9,703 nt of DNA from Caldifarciminota bacterium (GTDB taxonomy: Bacteria; Hydrothermota; Tepidihabitantia; SM23-42), in NCBI GenBank assembly GCA_030671005.1, contig DAOVAN010000055.1:1-9703 (forward strand). Direction: 5' to 3'. The stretch's first letter is position 1. Each line of letters starts with the position of its first letter. Both the position numbers and the translations under genes were made by a program. The notes below the pieces were generated by a model that did not search any database, was not told the origin of the DNA, and saw only the letters and a list, made by a program, of their open reading frames with translations. Positions 1 to 6,219 of this stretch are shown here, in pieces.

Positions 1-73
1 GATTGAATTTACGAGAATCCCCGAACGGGGGAACAAATCAGAAACCCAAAGCACGAAATTCAAAACTATTCTG

Positions 74-180
74 GTCATTCCGACGTACGGCGTCATTGCG
101 AGCGAATCCGCCCCAGGCGGAGAGCGCGGTCCCGTTTCTGAATTTTTCAGAAACGAGGATCCTCGAGACGGGACAATCTT
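74..180. repeat. Compound palindromic intergenic repeat ('GTCATTGCGAG' type)
   Basis: The core GTCATTGCGAGCG starts at 92. A perfect 6-bp hairpin follows, TCCGCC (107-112) with GGCGGA (116-121), and then GAGCGCGG. At 130-173 lies a 44-bp palindromic block: outer arms TCCCGT (130-135) and ACGGGA (168-173), an inner perfect 9-bp hairpin GTTTCTGAA (134-142) with TTCAGAAAC (146-154), and a perfect 12-bp palindrome CGAGGATCCTCG (154-165). After the block the sequence continues CAATCTTG. Joining GCGCGG directly to CAATCT would give what I remember as the usual tail of this repeat, so the 44-bp block may be nested inside it. The structure is seen directly; the family identity is recalled and unverified. 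Confidence 0.6.
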
Positions 181-259
181 GCTGCCTGCGCATTACCGCG
201 CTCGGAGTTCTCTGTATCCTGTGTTCAAAGCATGCCCTCGGAGCGAAAGCGCAGGGGGT

Positions 260-273
260 AGAGACCTGACCCC
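260..273 (+). repeat. 14-base intergenic motif AGAGACCTGACCCC, copy 1
   Basis: This motif is identical to 4033-4046. Both copies lie just beyond the 3' ends of the two rubredoxin-fusion genes: 46 bases past the stop of the glutamate synthase gene here, 4 bases past the stop of the pyruvate oxidase-like gene there. Relative to those genes the two copies face opposite ways. I recall GGGGTCAGGTCTC-like strings as common dispersed intergenic motifs, often near IS200-like (RAYT) transposases, but no such transposase is in the window. Confidence 0.45.
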
Positions 274-293
274 ATCGCCACGAGGGTAGGATA

Positions 294-332
294 CGAGCAT
301 GTACCCTATGGTTATTGGGTCATACGTGCTCG
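294..332 (-). other. Stem-loop at the 3' end of the rubredoxin-glutamate synthase gene
   Basis: Read as minus-strand RNA, CGAGCA (332-327) and the bases up to 317 pair with the arm 306-294. This gives about 12 pairs with one mismatch and a three-base bulge around a loop of roughly ten bases. The stem includes the last codons and the stop codon at 320-322. No run of U follows, so it is not a standard intrinsic terminator. It could stabilise the 3' end of the message or be another intergenic palindrome. Confidence 0.4.
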
Positions 333-1807
333 ATAGCAGTATGCCCAGATATTTCTGAATTTGTAGTACACAAATCGCTAATATCCAATCCGTGTACATT
401 TCCGTTGCCCGTGAGTCTGGCAAAATCCTTCAGCTCCTCAGTTGATATTGTCAGAAAATTCTCTAGTTTTTTGGCAGAGATTTCAATCTTCAACCGGGAC
501 CTCAACTCGGGGTTTTGAGTGGTTACACCCACTGGGCAATTGCCAGTATTGCAGATTCGATACTGCTGACACGCACATGCCATGAGTGCGGCGGTGCCGA
601 TTGCAATAGCATCAGCACCCAACGCAAGGGCTTTGGCGAAATCAGATGAAATCCTCAACCCACCGGTAATTACTAAAGATATGTCCGTGATTCCCTTCTC
701 GTCGAAGAATTTTCTGGCACGGTGCAGCGCAAATATGGTGGGAATTGAAGTTGCATCCTTAACAAATTTAGATGCCGCGGCAGTTGCTCCAGGTCGACCG
801 TCAATTGTGATAAAATCAGGTCTGGCATAAACAGCTACCTCTAAATCTTTTTCGATATGCCCGGCCGCTAACTTGATACCGATGGGCTTGCCCTGTGATT
901 TGTCCCTTAGCCAGTCGACTTTCTTTTTCAAATCCTCTTTGCTCTTTATGTCGGAGAATCGTGCGGGGCTGATAATATCAGTGCCTTCTGGGAAGCCTCG
1001 TATCTTAGCAATCTCTTCACTGGCTTTTTCAGCCGGCAGGTGTCCACCCATGCCTGGTTTTGCTGATTGTCCAATTTTAATCTCAATCGCATCCACGACC
1101 TTGAGATTTTCATCGGTAACGCTGTACTGATTAGGTACATATTCAAAAATGTACTTGTAGGCATGATTCATTGATTCGGTGAGAATACCACCTTCTCCTG
1201 AACACATGGCGGTTTTGACCGCGGCACTGCCTTTTGCCAACGCGATTTTAACATCTCGCGATAAGGCTCCATATGACATATGAGTTACATAGATGGGTGT
1301 TTCGATGACTAGAGGATGCTTTGCTTTCGGCCCGATCACGGTGCGTGTATTCACAGGCTCGTCTTTGTTCAGTGGGAACCTGGCGAGTTGAGCTCCTTTG
1401 ATGAGTATGTCATCCCATGAGATGACGTCTTTGGTGGTTCTCATCGGCTCGATTATGCTGGAGCGTGTGTTCGATATCGTATGAATATCTGCCATGTGCT
1501 TCTCGAGCTCATCTGATTCGCGTTCCCACTCACCCAGATATCCGCCTATGTCTGCTTTCTCAAGATGCGTAATGGTAATCTTATGTTCAGCTTTGCACAC
1601 GGGACACTTGATGATGTGTTCGCTCGTGGAGAGTTTGCTCTCTTCTTTCATGGGTTTGAGATGCGTTTTATCTGAATCGCAGATCGGACAACGCCAGGAA
1701 TCTGGGAAGTCGCCTGGTTTAGTCCCAGGTTTGATGCCTCGGGGTGAATCACCGCGTGTATCATCATATTCAAAGACATTACATACATTGCATCTAAATC
1801 TAGCCAT
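320..1807 (-). CDS. Rubredoxin-fused FMN/Fe-S glutamate synthase domain protein (GltB-type, archaeal form)
   Basis: The likely role is reductive synthesis of glutamate from 2-oxoglutarate (cytoplasmic), or a related FMN reaction. Of 495 residues, 1-53 are a full-size rubredoxin with iron ligands C6, C9, C40 and C43 (CNVC, CPIC). A linker carries another CPVC (68-71). Residues ~115-480 are the glutamate synthase FMN-binding barrel, with IGQSAKPGMGGHLP near 245, the phosphate-binding GGLR at 382-385, and a 3Fe-4S motif C413-x5-C419-x4-C424 followed by PVG. The N-terminal glutamine amidotransferase domain of bacterial GltB is absent, as in archaeal-type enzymes, and no GltD (NADPH subunit) lies nearby. 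The fused rubredoxin may therefore supply electrons (inference). The ATG at 1807 follows AGGGGGA and encodes MARFRC, a normal rubredoxin start. A strong promoter lies about 64 bases upstream. 'FMN-binding glutamate synthase family' is firm; the exact substrate is not. Confidence 0.9.
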   Translation of the reverse strand: MARFRCNVCNVFEYDDTRGDSPRGIKPGTKPGDFPDSWRCPICDSDKTHLKPMKEESKLSTSEHIIKCPVCKAEHKITITHLEKADIGGYLGEWERESDELEKHMADIHTISNTRSSIIEPMRTTKDVISWDDILIKGAQLARFPLNKDEPVNTRTVIGPKAKHPLVIETPIYVTHMSYGALSRDVKIALAKGSAAVKTAMCSGEGGILTESMNHAYKYIFEYVPNQYSVTDENLKVVDAIEIKIGQSAKPGMGGHLPAEKASEEIAKIRGFPEGTDIISPARFSDIKSKEDLKKKVDWLRDKSQGKPIGIKLAAGHIEKDLEVAVYARPDFITIDGRPGATAAASKFVKDATSIPTIFALHRARKFFDEKGITDISLVITGGLRISSDFAKALALGADAIAIGTAALMACACQQYRICNTGNCPVGVTTQNPELRSRLKIEISAKKLENFLTISTEELKDFARLTGNGNVHGLDISDLCTTNSEISGHTAIEHV

Positions 1808-1877
1808 TGGTCCCCCTGAATATATATATTATTTCGTTCATCAAATGTGACCTATTTTGTGAAGTTTCTTCAACTAC

Positions 1878-1905
1878 ATTATAAAACTAACGAACCAAGA
1901 GTCAA
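1878..1905 (-). promoter_or_regulatory. Sigma-70-type promoter of the rubredoxin-glutamate synthase gene
   Basis: On the minus strand a -35 box TTGACT (1905-1900) is followed by a 16-bp spacer and a perfect -10 box TATAAT (1883-1878). Transcription would start near 1871, giving a leader of about 64 bases before the ATG at 1807. It lies back to back with the plus-strand promoter at 1930-1958, only 24 bp between the two -35 boxes, so a regulator binding there could affect both. Confidence 0.75.
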
Positions 1906-1929
1906 GGTCCATATACTACTGCCGAATTC

Positions 1930-1958
1930 TTGACAGATGTGGCGTTTTCTGCTATACT
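1930..1958 (+). promoter_or_regulatory. Sigma-70-type promoter of the DUF2769 / pyruvate oxidase-like operon
   Basis: A consensus -35 TTGACA (1930-1935), a 17-bp spacer and -10 TATACT (1953-1958) are present. The expected start of transcription is near 1965, so the message would begin almost at the ribosome binding site AAAGGAGGTG (1963-1972), with a leader of only about ten bases before the ATG at 1976. The match is close to the canonical ideal, which suggests strong expression unless repressed. Confidence 0.8.
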
Positions 1959-1975
1959 AATGAAAGGAGGTGTTT

Positions 1976-2224
1976 ATGATGACACCAGAAGAAATGGAAG
2001 AGAAAAAGAAGATGGTTTTGTCTATGTGTGTTTGCTCGAGTTGTCCAAGTTGGGTAGCCTGTGATGAAAAGGGCGGGTTTTGCTTCCCGACGATAGGAAA
2101 GAGTAAGTGCATCACCGAGGAAAAGGGATGCATTTGCAAAAACTGCCCGGTGTATGAAAAGATGGATCTGAAGCACATGTATTTCTGCACCAAAGGTTCT
2201 GAGAAAGAACAGGCAGGTATGTAA
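1976..2224 (+). CDS. DUF2769 family cysteine-rich small protein
   Basis: This 82-residue protein has ten cysteines: C18, C20, C23, C29, C36, C45, C52, C54, C57 and C71. Two sets of C-x-C-x2-C (CVCSSC, CICKNC) are separated by a GFCFPTIGKSKC stretch. This layout matches what I remember of DUF2769, known mainly from methanogens and other anaerobes and without an assigned function. The cysteines suggest binding of zinc or an Fe-S cluster (inference). The ATG at 1976 is preferred because AAAGGAGGTG ends just before it; a GTG at 1970 would sit inside that site. It has no signal peptide or membrane segment, so it should be cytoplasmic. Only 25 bases separate it from the next gene, so the two are probably co-transcribed from the promoter at 1930. 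It may be a metal or electron partner of the rubredoxin enzymes, which is speculative. Confidence 0.85.
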   Translation: MMTPEEMEEKKKMVLSMCVCSSCPSWVACDEKGGFCFPTIGKSKCITEEKGCICKNCPVYEKMDLKHMYFCTKGSEKEQAGM

Positions 2225-2249
2225 GTTAGTCGGATGATTGAAGAATACC

Positions 2250-4028
2250 ATGGCAAGATTTAGGTGCACTGTATGTAACTGGGTGTACGACGAGGAAAAG
2301 GAAGGGAAGAAGTTTTCCGAACAACCAGATTCTTACACATGCCCAAGTTGCGGTGCACCTAAATCTGCATTCGTACCCGAAGGTGTAGTAAAAGGTGACA
2401 CAAAAATCACTTCAAATGTCGCCGATAAAGTCGTTGAACAACTCATATCATTTGGCGTGAAACACATATATGGTATACCCGGTGATTCCAACTTGCCGTT
2501 GATTGAAGCAATAAGAAAAAGTGGAAGGATAAGGTTTGTTTTAACAAGGCATGAAGAGACTGCGGCATTCATGGCTTGCGCTCACGGCAAGATGACCGAC
2601 AAGCTGGGGGTTTGTATGTCGATTGCAGGGCCGGGCTGTACCAATCTCGTGACGGGCTTGATAGATGCAGCTGAGGATCGCAGTCCTGTCCTGGCTTTGC
2701 TCGGTCAGATTCCCGAGGTTTATTTAGGCAGTGAAGCATTTCAGGAAATAGATCAACTGGAGTTGTTCCATCCTTTCACTGATTTCACTGAGACCATTGC
2801 CCGCCCAAACCAGGCGCTGAAGCTGGTCACCATGGCCACAAAACATGCGTACAAGAATCCCGGGGTGGTAGCTCTCAGTACACCTACCGATGTTCTTGTT
2901 GAAAAACTCGACCAGCCGATTTTCTTACCGGGCATGAGGTTAGCCAAGAAGGTCTCTGGACCAAAAGAGGATGATATAGATCGTGCGGTATCCTTAATAG
3001 ACGATTGCCGGCGACCGGCGATTATTGCTGGCTGGGGCACACGACATTATGGTGATTTATTGCTGAAACTCGCCGAAACAATTAAGGCACCGGTTGCGAC
3101 TACATCCCGGGCAAAAGGTGTTATTCCTGAAACACATGAATACAGCTTGGGCGTGCTTGGGTCACTGGGTTCAAAACATGCCGCGCAAAGTATACGGTCT
3201 GCTGATCTCGTGCTGGTTATCGGTACTGGTTTTCGGCATGCGAACCTCGTCCCGGCTGGTATCAAGATGATACAAATCGACTGGGACACCACGCGCATAG
3301 GTAGAACATTTGATATCAATGTTGGCATTCATGGGGATGCCGGTATTGTAATGGAAAAATTGATTTCCAAAGTCAAGGAGAAAAAGTCGGACAAAGAATT
3401 CTGGGTGAATATACGAAAGATGACAAAATACCATTCCGATGAAATCAAAAAAGACGCAGACGATCTGTCAAAACCGATCAACCCGGGTTATGTGATACAA
3501 GCACTGAAGAGAAATGTGGCGGATGATGCCATCATCTGCGTGGACGTCGGTGATCATACCTACTGGTTTTTCAAGAAATTCGTATGTGAGGGACAACGCA
3601 TCTTCTTGAGTGCCAACATAGCAAGTATGGGTTTTGGCCTACCCGCTGCTATATCTGCGCAGTTGGATTATCCTGATAAGCAGGTAATATGTTTGTGCGG
3701 TGATGGTGGTTTCGCTATGCTGGCCGCAGATTTCACTACTGCTGTGCGGGAAAAACTGGCTATTAACGCCATCGTGTTCAATGACGGTAGGCTAAAAAAC
3801 ATCAAAAAAGAACAGGCGCGCGATGGCTATCCGATGTTCGGGGTCAGTTTCCCTAATCCGAACTTTGCTGATTTTGCTGTCAGTTGTGGGGGAGATGGTT
3901 TCAGAGTGAAAGACCCGAAGGAATTGGATCCAACCTTGAAGCAGGCATTTGCGTCGGACAAACCATGTATTGTAGAGATTTTAGTAGATCCTGAAAAACT
4001 TACCGCATCAGGCAAGAAACTCGATTAA
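2250..4028 (+). CDS. Rubredoxin-fused thiamine-pyrophosphate enzyme, pyruvate oxidase (PoxB)-like
   Basis: Of 592 residues, 1-45 are a short rubredoxin with C6, C9, C31 and C34. The gap between cysteine pairs is 21 residues, shorter than in classical rubredoxin. The rest has the three-domain fold of pyruvate oxidase/acetolactate synthase and by eye aligns well with E. coli PoxB. The TPP-activating glutamate is E102 in RHEE, followed by AAF, GPG and the FQE region; the central flavin-type domain covers ~240-370; the TPP/Mg motif is GDG (484-486)-x24-ND (511-512). PoxB's C-terminal membrane-binding tail is missing: the protein stops right after the TPP domain. This suggests a soluble enzyme that decarboxylates pyruvate or another 2-oxoacid and passes electrons to its own rubredoxin rather than to quinone (inference). 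An acetolactate synthase-like role is not excluded. The ATG at 2250 (MARFRC) is chosen over a TTG at 2238; the ribosome site is weak, which fits coupling to the gene upstream. Confidence 0.88.
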   Translation: MARFRCTVCNWVYDEEKEGKKFSEQPDSYTCPSCGAPKSAFVPEGVVKGDTKITSNVADKVVEQLISFGVKHIYGIPGDSNLPLIEAIRKSGRIRFVLTRHEETAAFMACAHGKMTDKLGVCMSIAGPGCTNLVTGLIDAAEDRSPVLALLGQIPEVYLGSEAFQEIDQLELFHPFTDFTETIARPNQALKLVTMATKHAYKNPGVVALSTPTDVLVEKLDQPIFLPGMRLAKKVSGPKEDDIDRAVSLIDDCRRPAIIAGWGTRHYGDLLLKLAETIKAPVATTSRAKGVIPETHEYSLGVLGSLGSKHAAQSIRSADLVLVIGTGFRHANLVPAGIKMIQIDWDTTRIGRTFDINVGIHGDAGIVMEKLISKVKEKKSDKEFWVNIRKMTKYHSDEIKKDADDLSKPINPGYVIQALKRNVADDAIICVDVGDHTYWFFKKFVCEGQRIFLSANIASMGFGLPAAISAQLDYPDKQVICLCGDGGFAMLAADFTTAVREKLAINAIVFNDGRLKNIKKEQARDGYPMFGVSFPNPNFADFAVSCGGDGFRVKDPKELDPTLKQAFASDKPCIVEILVDPEKLTASGKKLD

Positions 4029-4032
4029 CCCC

Positions 4033-4046
4033 AGAGACCTGACCCC
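4033..4046 (+). repeat. 14-base intergenic motif AGAGACCTGACCCC, copy 2
   Basis: This is an exact copy of 260-273, beginning 4 bases after the stop codon of the pyruvate oxidase-like gene. No hairpin or T-run is attached, so it is not an obvious terminator. Confidence 0.45.
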
Positions 4047-4061
4047 GGTTTGTTATCAATC

Positions 4062-4090
4062 TTGACTTTTTAGCTCGAATGTATTAGTGT
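4062..4090 (+). promoter_or_regulatory. Possible weak promoter of the secreted hydrolase gene
   Basis: TTGACT at 4062-4067 is a good -35 box. At 17-bp spacing only TAGTGT (4085-4090) is available as a -10, a poor match. The gene starts at 4101 with hardly any ribosome binding site. Expression may be low or depend on another sigma factor. Confidence 0.3.
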
Positions 4091-4100
4091 ATAGGCAGTT

Positions 4101-5588
4101 ATGCGCAAGGCTATACTGCTTATACTGTTGATTGTTGGCTCAACCACGCTCGCGGGAGCTGCGGCAATTGACCTTCATTACCCTGATTCCGATCCCCGGG
4201 CAGAGTACCTCGAGCACGTTCCATTATTGACTCCGCGTGATTCGGCCAGTCTTGATTCGTTGATACGTCACAAAATGGCTGAAAATCACATTCCGGGCGT
4301 AGCCTCGATCGCACTAAAAAATGGTCAGATTGTATGGAACCAATCATATGGCTATGCTGTTATTGAGGATAGTATTCCAGTTGCCGATTCAGCGCTTTTT
4401 TATCTAGCTTCGATATCAAAAACAAGTGTGGCTATTGCATTGATGCAGATGTGGGAGCAGTATTCATTCAGTCTGGATGATGATGTAGGAAGCCATCTAG
4501 GGTTTCCCGTGCGAAATCCGTATTACCCAGATTCGGTAATCAGCATTCGCATGTGTATGACCCATATGTCGAGTATTAATGATAATTGGACCATTCTTGA
4601 TCCACTAAACATTCAAGGGGATTCACCTATCCCTCTTGGCGAGTTTCTCGAGGATTACCTGGTCTCGGGTGGCATTCACTACAGCTTGGATAATTATAAT
4701 CCCTGGCCTCCAGCTACGCAGGATGATTACTGCAATATGGGGGCTGCGATTTGCGGTTACATCGTCGAATTGCTTGCGGATAGTTTTCCGATAAGGTGCC
4801 ATGATTCCATTTTTGATCCGCTGAGTATGGATGAGACAGCTTGGTTCCTTGCCGAGCTGGATACGAATAATATCGCAATGCCCTATTATTGGGATGGTGC
4901 TACACACATTCCTTACGGGCATATAGGTAAGCCGTATTATCCGTGTGGTACACTTCGGACGAGCTCGCGTCAGCTCGCGCGTTTACTTACCGCCTTCATG
5001 CAGTATGGATTGATCGATGATACCGTGAGAATTCTGGACAGCACAACCGTAGAATTGATGACGACATCTCAGTATCCAATACTCAATCCTGAACAGGGGC
5101 TTTTTTGGTACAGAAAATTTCTCGACGGGCGATGGATCTGGGGTCATCAGGGCTGGTCTAGTGGTATCCGGGCAAGGGTTGCCTTTGACTGGAACAACAA
5201 TACCGGTGCGGTAGTTTTAACCAATGGTGAGGATATGAATAGCGTAACACAAATAGCTATTGCGCTATTGAATCATGCAGCGCAATTTGGCGTTACCGAA
5301 CTAGAGAAATTGTCTCCAATACCACAGTTGGTTAATCTGCACCAGAATCATCCGAATCCCTTTAGCAATTCTACAAGAATCGGATTTACGCTGGCGAAAG
5401 CAGGTAATGTTACATTGGAGATTTTTAATATTATTGGTCAAGAAATAGCAACGTTGATTGACAAAGAACTGGAAGCGGGTGAACACAATATCGTTTGGAA
5501 CGTGGTTGGACTCCCAAGCGGTGTGTATTATTATAGACTCAGCAGTGGGGATCAAAACCGGACAAAACGCTGCACTTTGTTGAAGTAA
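4101..5588 (+). CDS. Secreted beta-lactamase-family serine hydrolase with T9SS-type C-terminal sorting domain
   Basis: Of 495 residues, 1-21 are a signal peptide (MRK, hydrophobic ILLILLIVG, small residues to about AGAAA). Residues ~45-395 are the class C beta-lactamase/penicillin-binding/esterase fold (PF00144 type). The nucleophile motif S104-I-S-K107 comes after YLA, the second motif is Y210-C-N212, and the third is H349-Q-G351 in WGHQGWSSG. All catalytic positions are present. Family members are D-aminopeptidases, esterases or beta-lactamases, so the substrate is unknown. After a short linker, residues ~408-495 form a Por-secretion/FlgD-like Ig sorting domain: LHQNHPNPF, then STRIGFTL, IFNIIGQE and GVYYYRL. 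The protein is therefore exported across the inner membrane by Sec and probably across the outer membrane by a T9SS-like route, ending at the cell surface or outside. The gene stands alone: 72 bases follow the upstream stop and 45 precede the next gene. Confidence 0.9.
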   Translation: MRKAILLILLIVGSTTLAGAAAIDLHYPDSDPRAEYLEHVPLLTPRDSASLDSLIRHKMAENHIPGVASIALKNGQIVWNQSYGYAVIEDSIPVADSALFYLASISKTSVAIALMQMWEQYSFSLDDDVGSHLGFPVRNPYYPDSVISIRMCMTHMSSINDNWTILDPLNIQGDSPIPLGEFLEDYLVSGGIHYSLDNYNPWPPATQDDYCNMGAAICGYIVELLADSFPIRCHDSIFDPLSMDETAWFLAELDTNNIAMPYYWDGATHIPYGHIGKPYYPCGTLRTSSRQLARLLTAFMQYGLIDDTVRILDSTTVELMTTSQYPILNPEQGLFWYRKFLDGRWIWGHQGWSSGIRARVAFDWNNNTGAVVLTNGEDMNSVTQIAIALLNHAAQFGVTELEKLSPIPQLVNLHQNHPNPFSNSTRIGFTLAKAGNVTLEIFNIIGQEIATLIDKELEAGEHNIVWNVVGLPSGVYYYRLSSGDQNRTKRCTLLK

Positions 5589-5633
5589 GCTTAAATCCTC
5601 TTTTGACGCAAATAACTTGAATAAGGAGGTATT

Positions 5634-6185
5634 ATGCCATTCCACATAGATAGATTTCGTCTAAGTTTCAAGGAGGTTGTTGGTAAAGATCCTTCGTCTC
5701 TGCTGAGTGTAAAATTGTCAGAATACACACTAATGAAGACACCGGTTAAAAAAGCGGGTTTCATAAAAGGATTGATAGATAATTTATCTAGGAAGACCTC
5801 CAAAAGTGTAGCGAAAAAGGTGATGCTTGAGTGTGGTTATATGATGCGCGACGGTGTTAGCCGGTGCATCAATGAAAATAAAATAAAAAGGACAAAGAAA
5901 CTGTATGCTGACTCCAAGAATATCAAGGATTTCGTTACAAGACTAAGTAAACAAGGTGGTGGTAATCTAAAGTTAGAAGGTAATACAATAGAGGCGACTT
6001 ACAATCGCTGCTATTGTGGGTCAGTGAGTAAAACAAAAGAGAGAATTCCCCTAACTTACTGCTATTGTGGCGCAGGTTGGTATAAACGTCTCTTCGAAGA
6101 AGTATTGGGCAAGCCAGTAAAGGTTGAGGTACTGCAGTCGATAGCCAATGGCGCGGAAAAGTGTGAGCTAAAGATACGTATTTAG
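5634..6185 (+). CDS. Cysteine-pair protein of unknown function (DUF6144 / V4R-like)
   Basis: This 183-residue protein has no signal peptide or membrane segment. The N-terminal half is basic and helical (KK- and RK-rich, 35-65) and has MLECGYMMRDG around C67, plus C78. The C-terminal half has two C-x-C pairs, RCYCGS (C126, C128) and YCYCGAGWYKRLFEEVLG (C143, C145), and ends in GAEKCELKIRI (C177). The ending resembles 4-vinyl-reductase (V4R)-type small-molecule or metal-binding domains ('GxxxCxFxI'). The C-x-C...YCxC..G layout recalls what I know as DUF6144. Both are recalled resemblances, not search results. The paired cysteines suggest metal binding. The start is clear: AAGGAGGT (5623-5630) before the ATG. 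It may be the first gene of a four-gene operon, since only a short gap separates it from the hydrolase. Confidence 0.7.
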   Translation: MPFHIDRFRLSFKEVVGKDPSSLLSVKLSEYTLMKTPVKKAGFIKGLIDNLSRKTSKSVAKKVMLECGYMMRDGVSRCINENKIKRTKKLYADSKNIKDFVTRLSKQGGGNLKLEGNTIEATYNRCYCGSVSKTKERIPLTYCYCGAGWYKRLFEEVLGKPVKVEVLQSIANGAEKCELKIRI

Positions 6186-6219
6186 TATTCAAATTTGAGT
6201 TTGATCCTTGCCTCACGAT

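Larger units (their letters stand above)
1..319. other. Gene-free stretch made of dispersed intergenic repeats
   Basis: No convincing gene is present. The only long plus-strand reading frame (3-269) runs straight through palindromic repeat DNA and resembles no protein family. The stretch holds two near-direct copies of a GTCATT(C/G)CGA(C/G) motif at 74-84 and 92-102. These are followed by a small hairpin (107-121), a larger compound palindrome (130-173), a 14-base motif that recurs at 4033-4046, and a hairpin at 294-332 that reaches into the end of the glutamate synthase gene. From memory, sequences of the 'GTCATTGCGAGCG' type are widespread dispersed repeats in several bacterial phyla, so this is probably repeat-rich intergenic DNA rather than a lost gene. 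Confidence 0.6.

Noticed and set aside
74..173. Repeated GTCATT motifs and palindromes as a CRISPR array
   Set aside because: Only two short imperfect copies, no regular spacers, and no cas genes in the window.
3..269. Open plus-strand frame of 88 codons
   Set aside because: It runs through palindromic repeat DNA (74-180), has no family resemblance, and has no convincing ribosome site.
1952..2269. Two minus-strand frames (about 100 codons each) opposite the DUF2769 gene
   Set aside because: They are shadows: the plus strand has an excellent promoter, ribosome site and a recognised ten-cysteine family in the same place.
5603..5631. TTGACG ahead of the gene at 5634 as a promoter
   Set aside because: No usable -10 box lies 15-19 bp downstream; the ribosome binding site occupies that place.
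6189..6198. 10-bp palindrome TCAAATTTGA between the cysteine-pair gene and the hydrolase gene
   Set aside because: Short and AT-rich, with no promoter boxes nearby; easily due to chance, so not called an operator.
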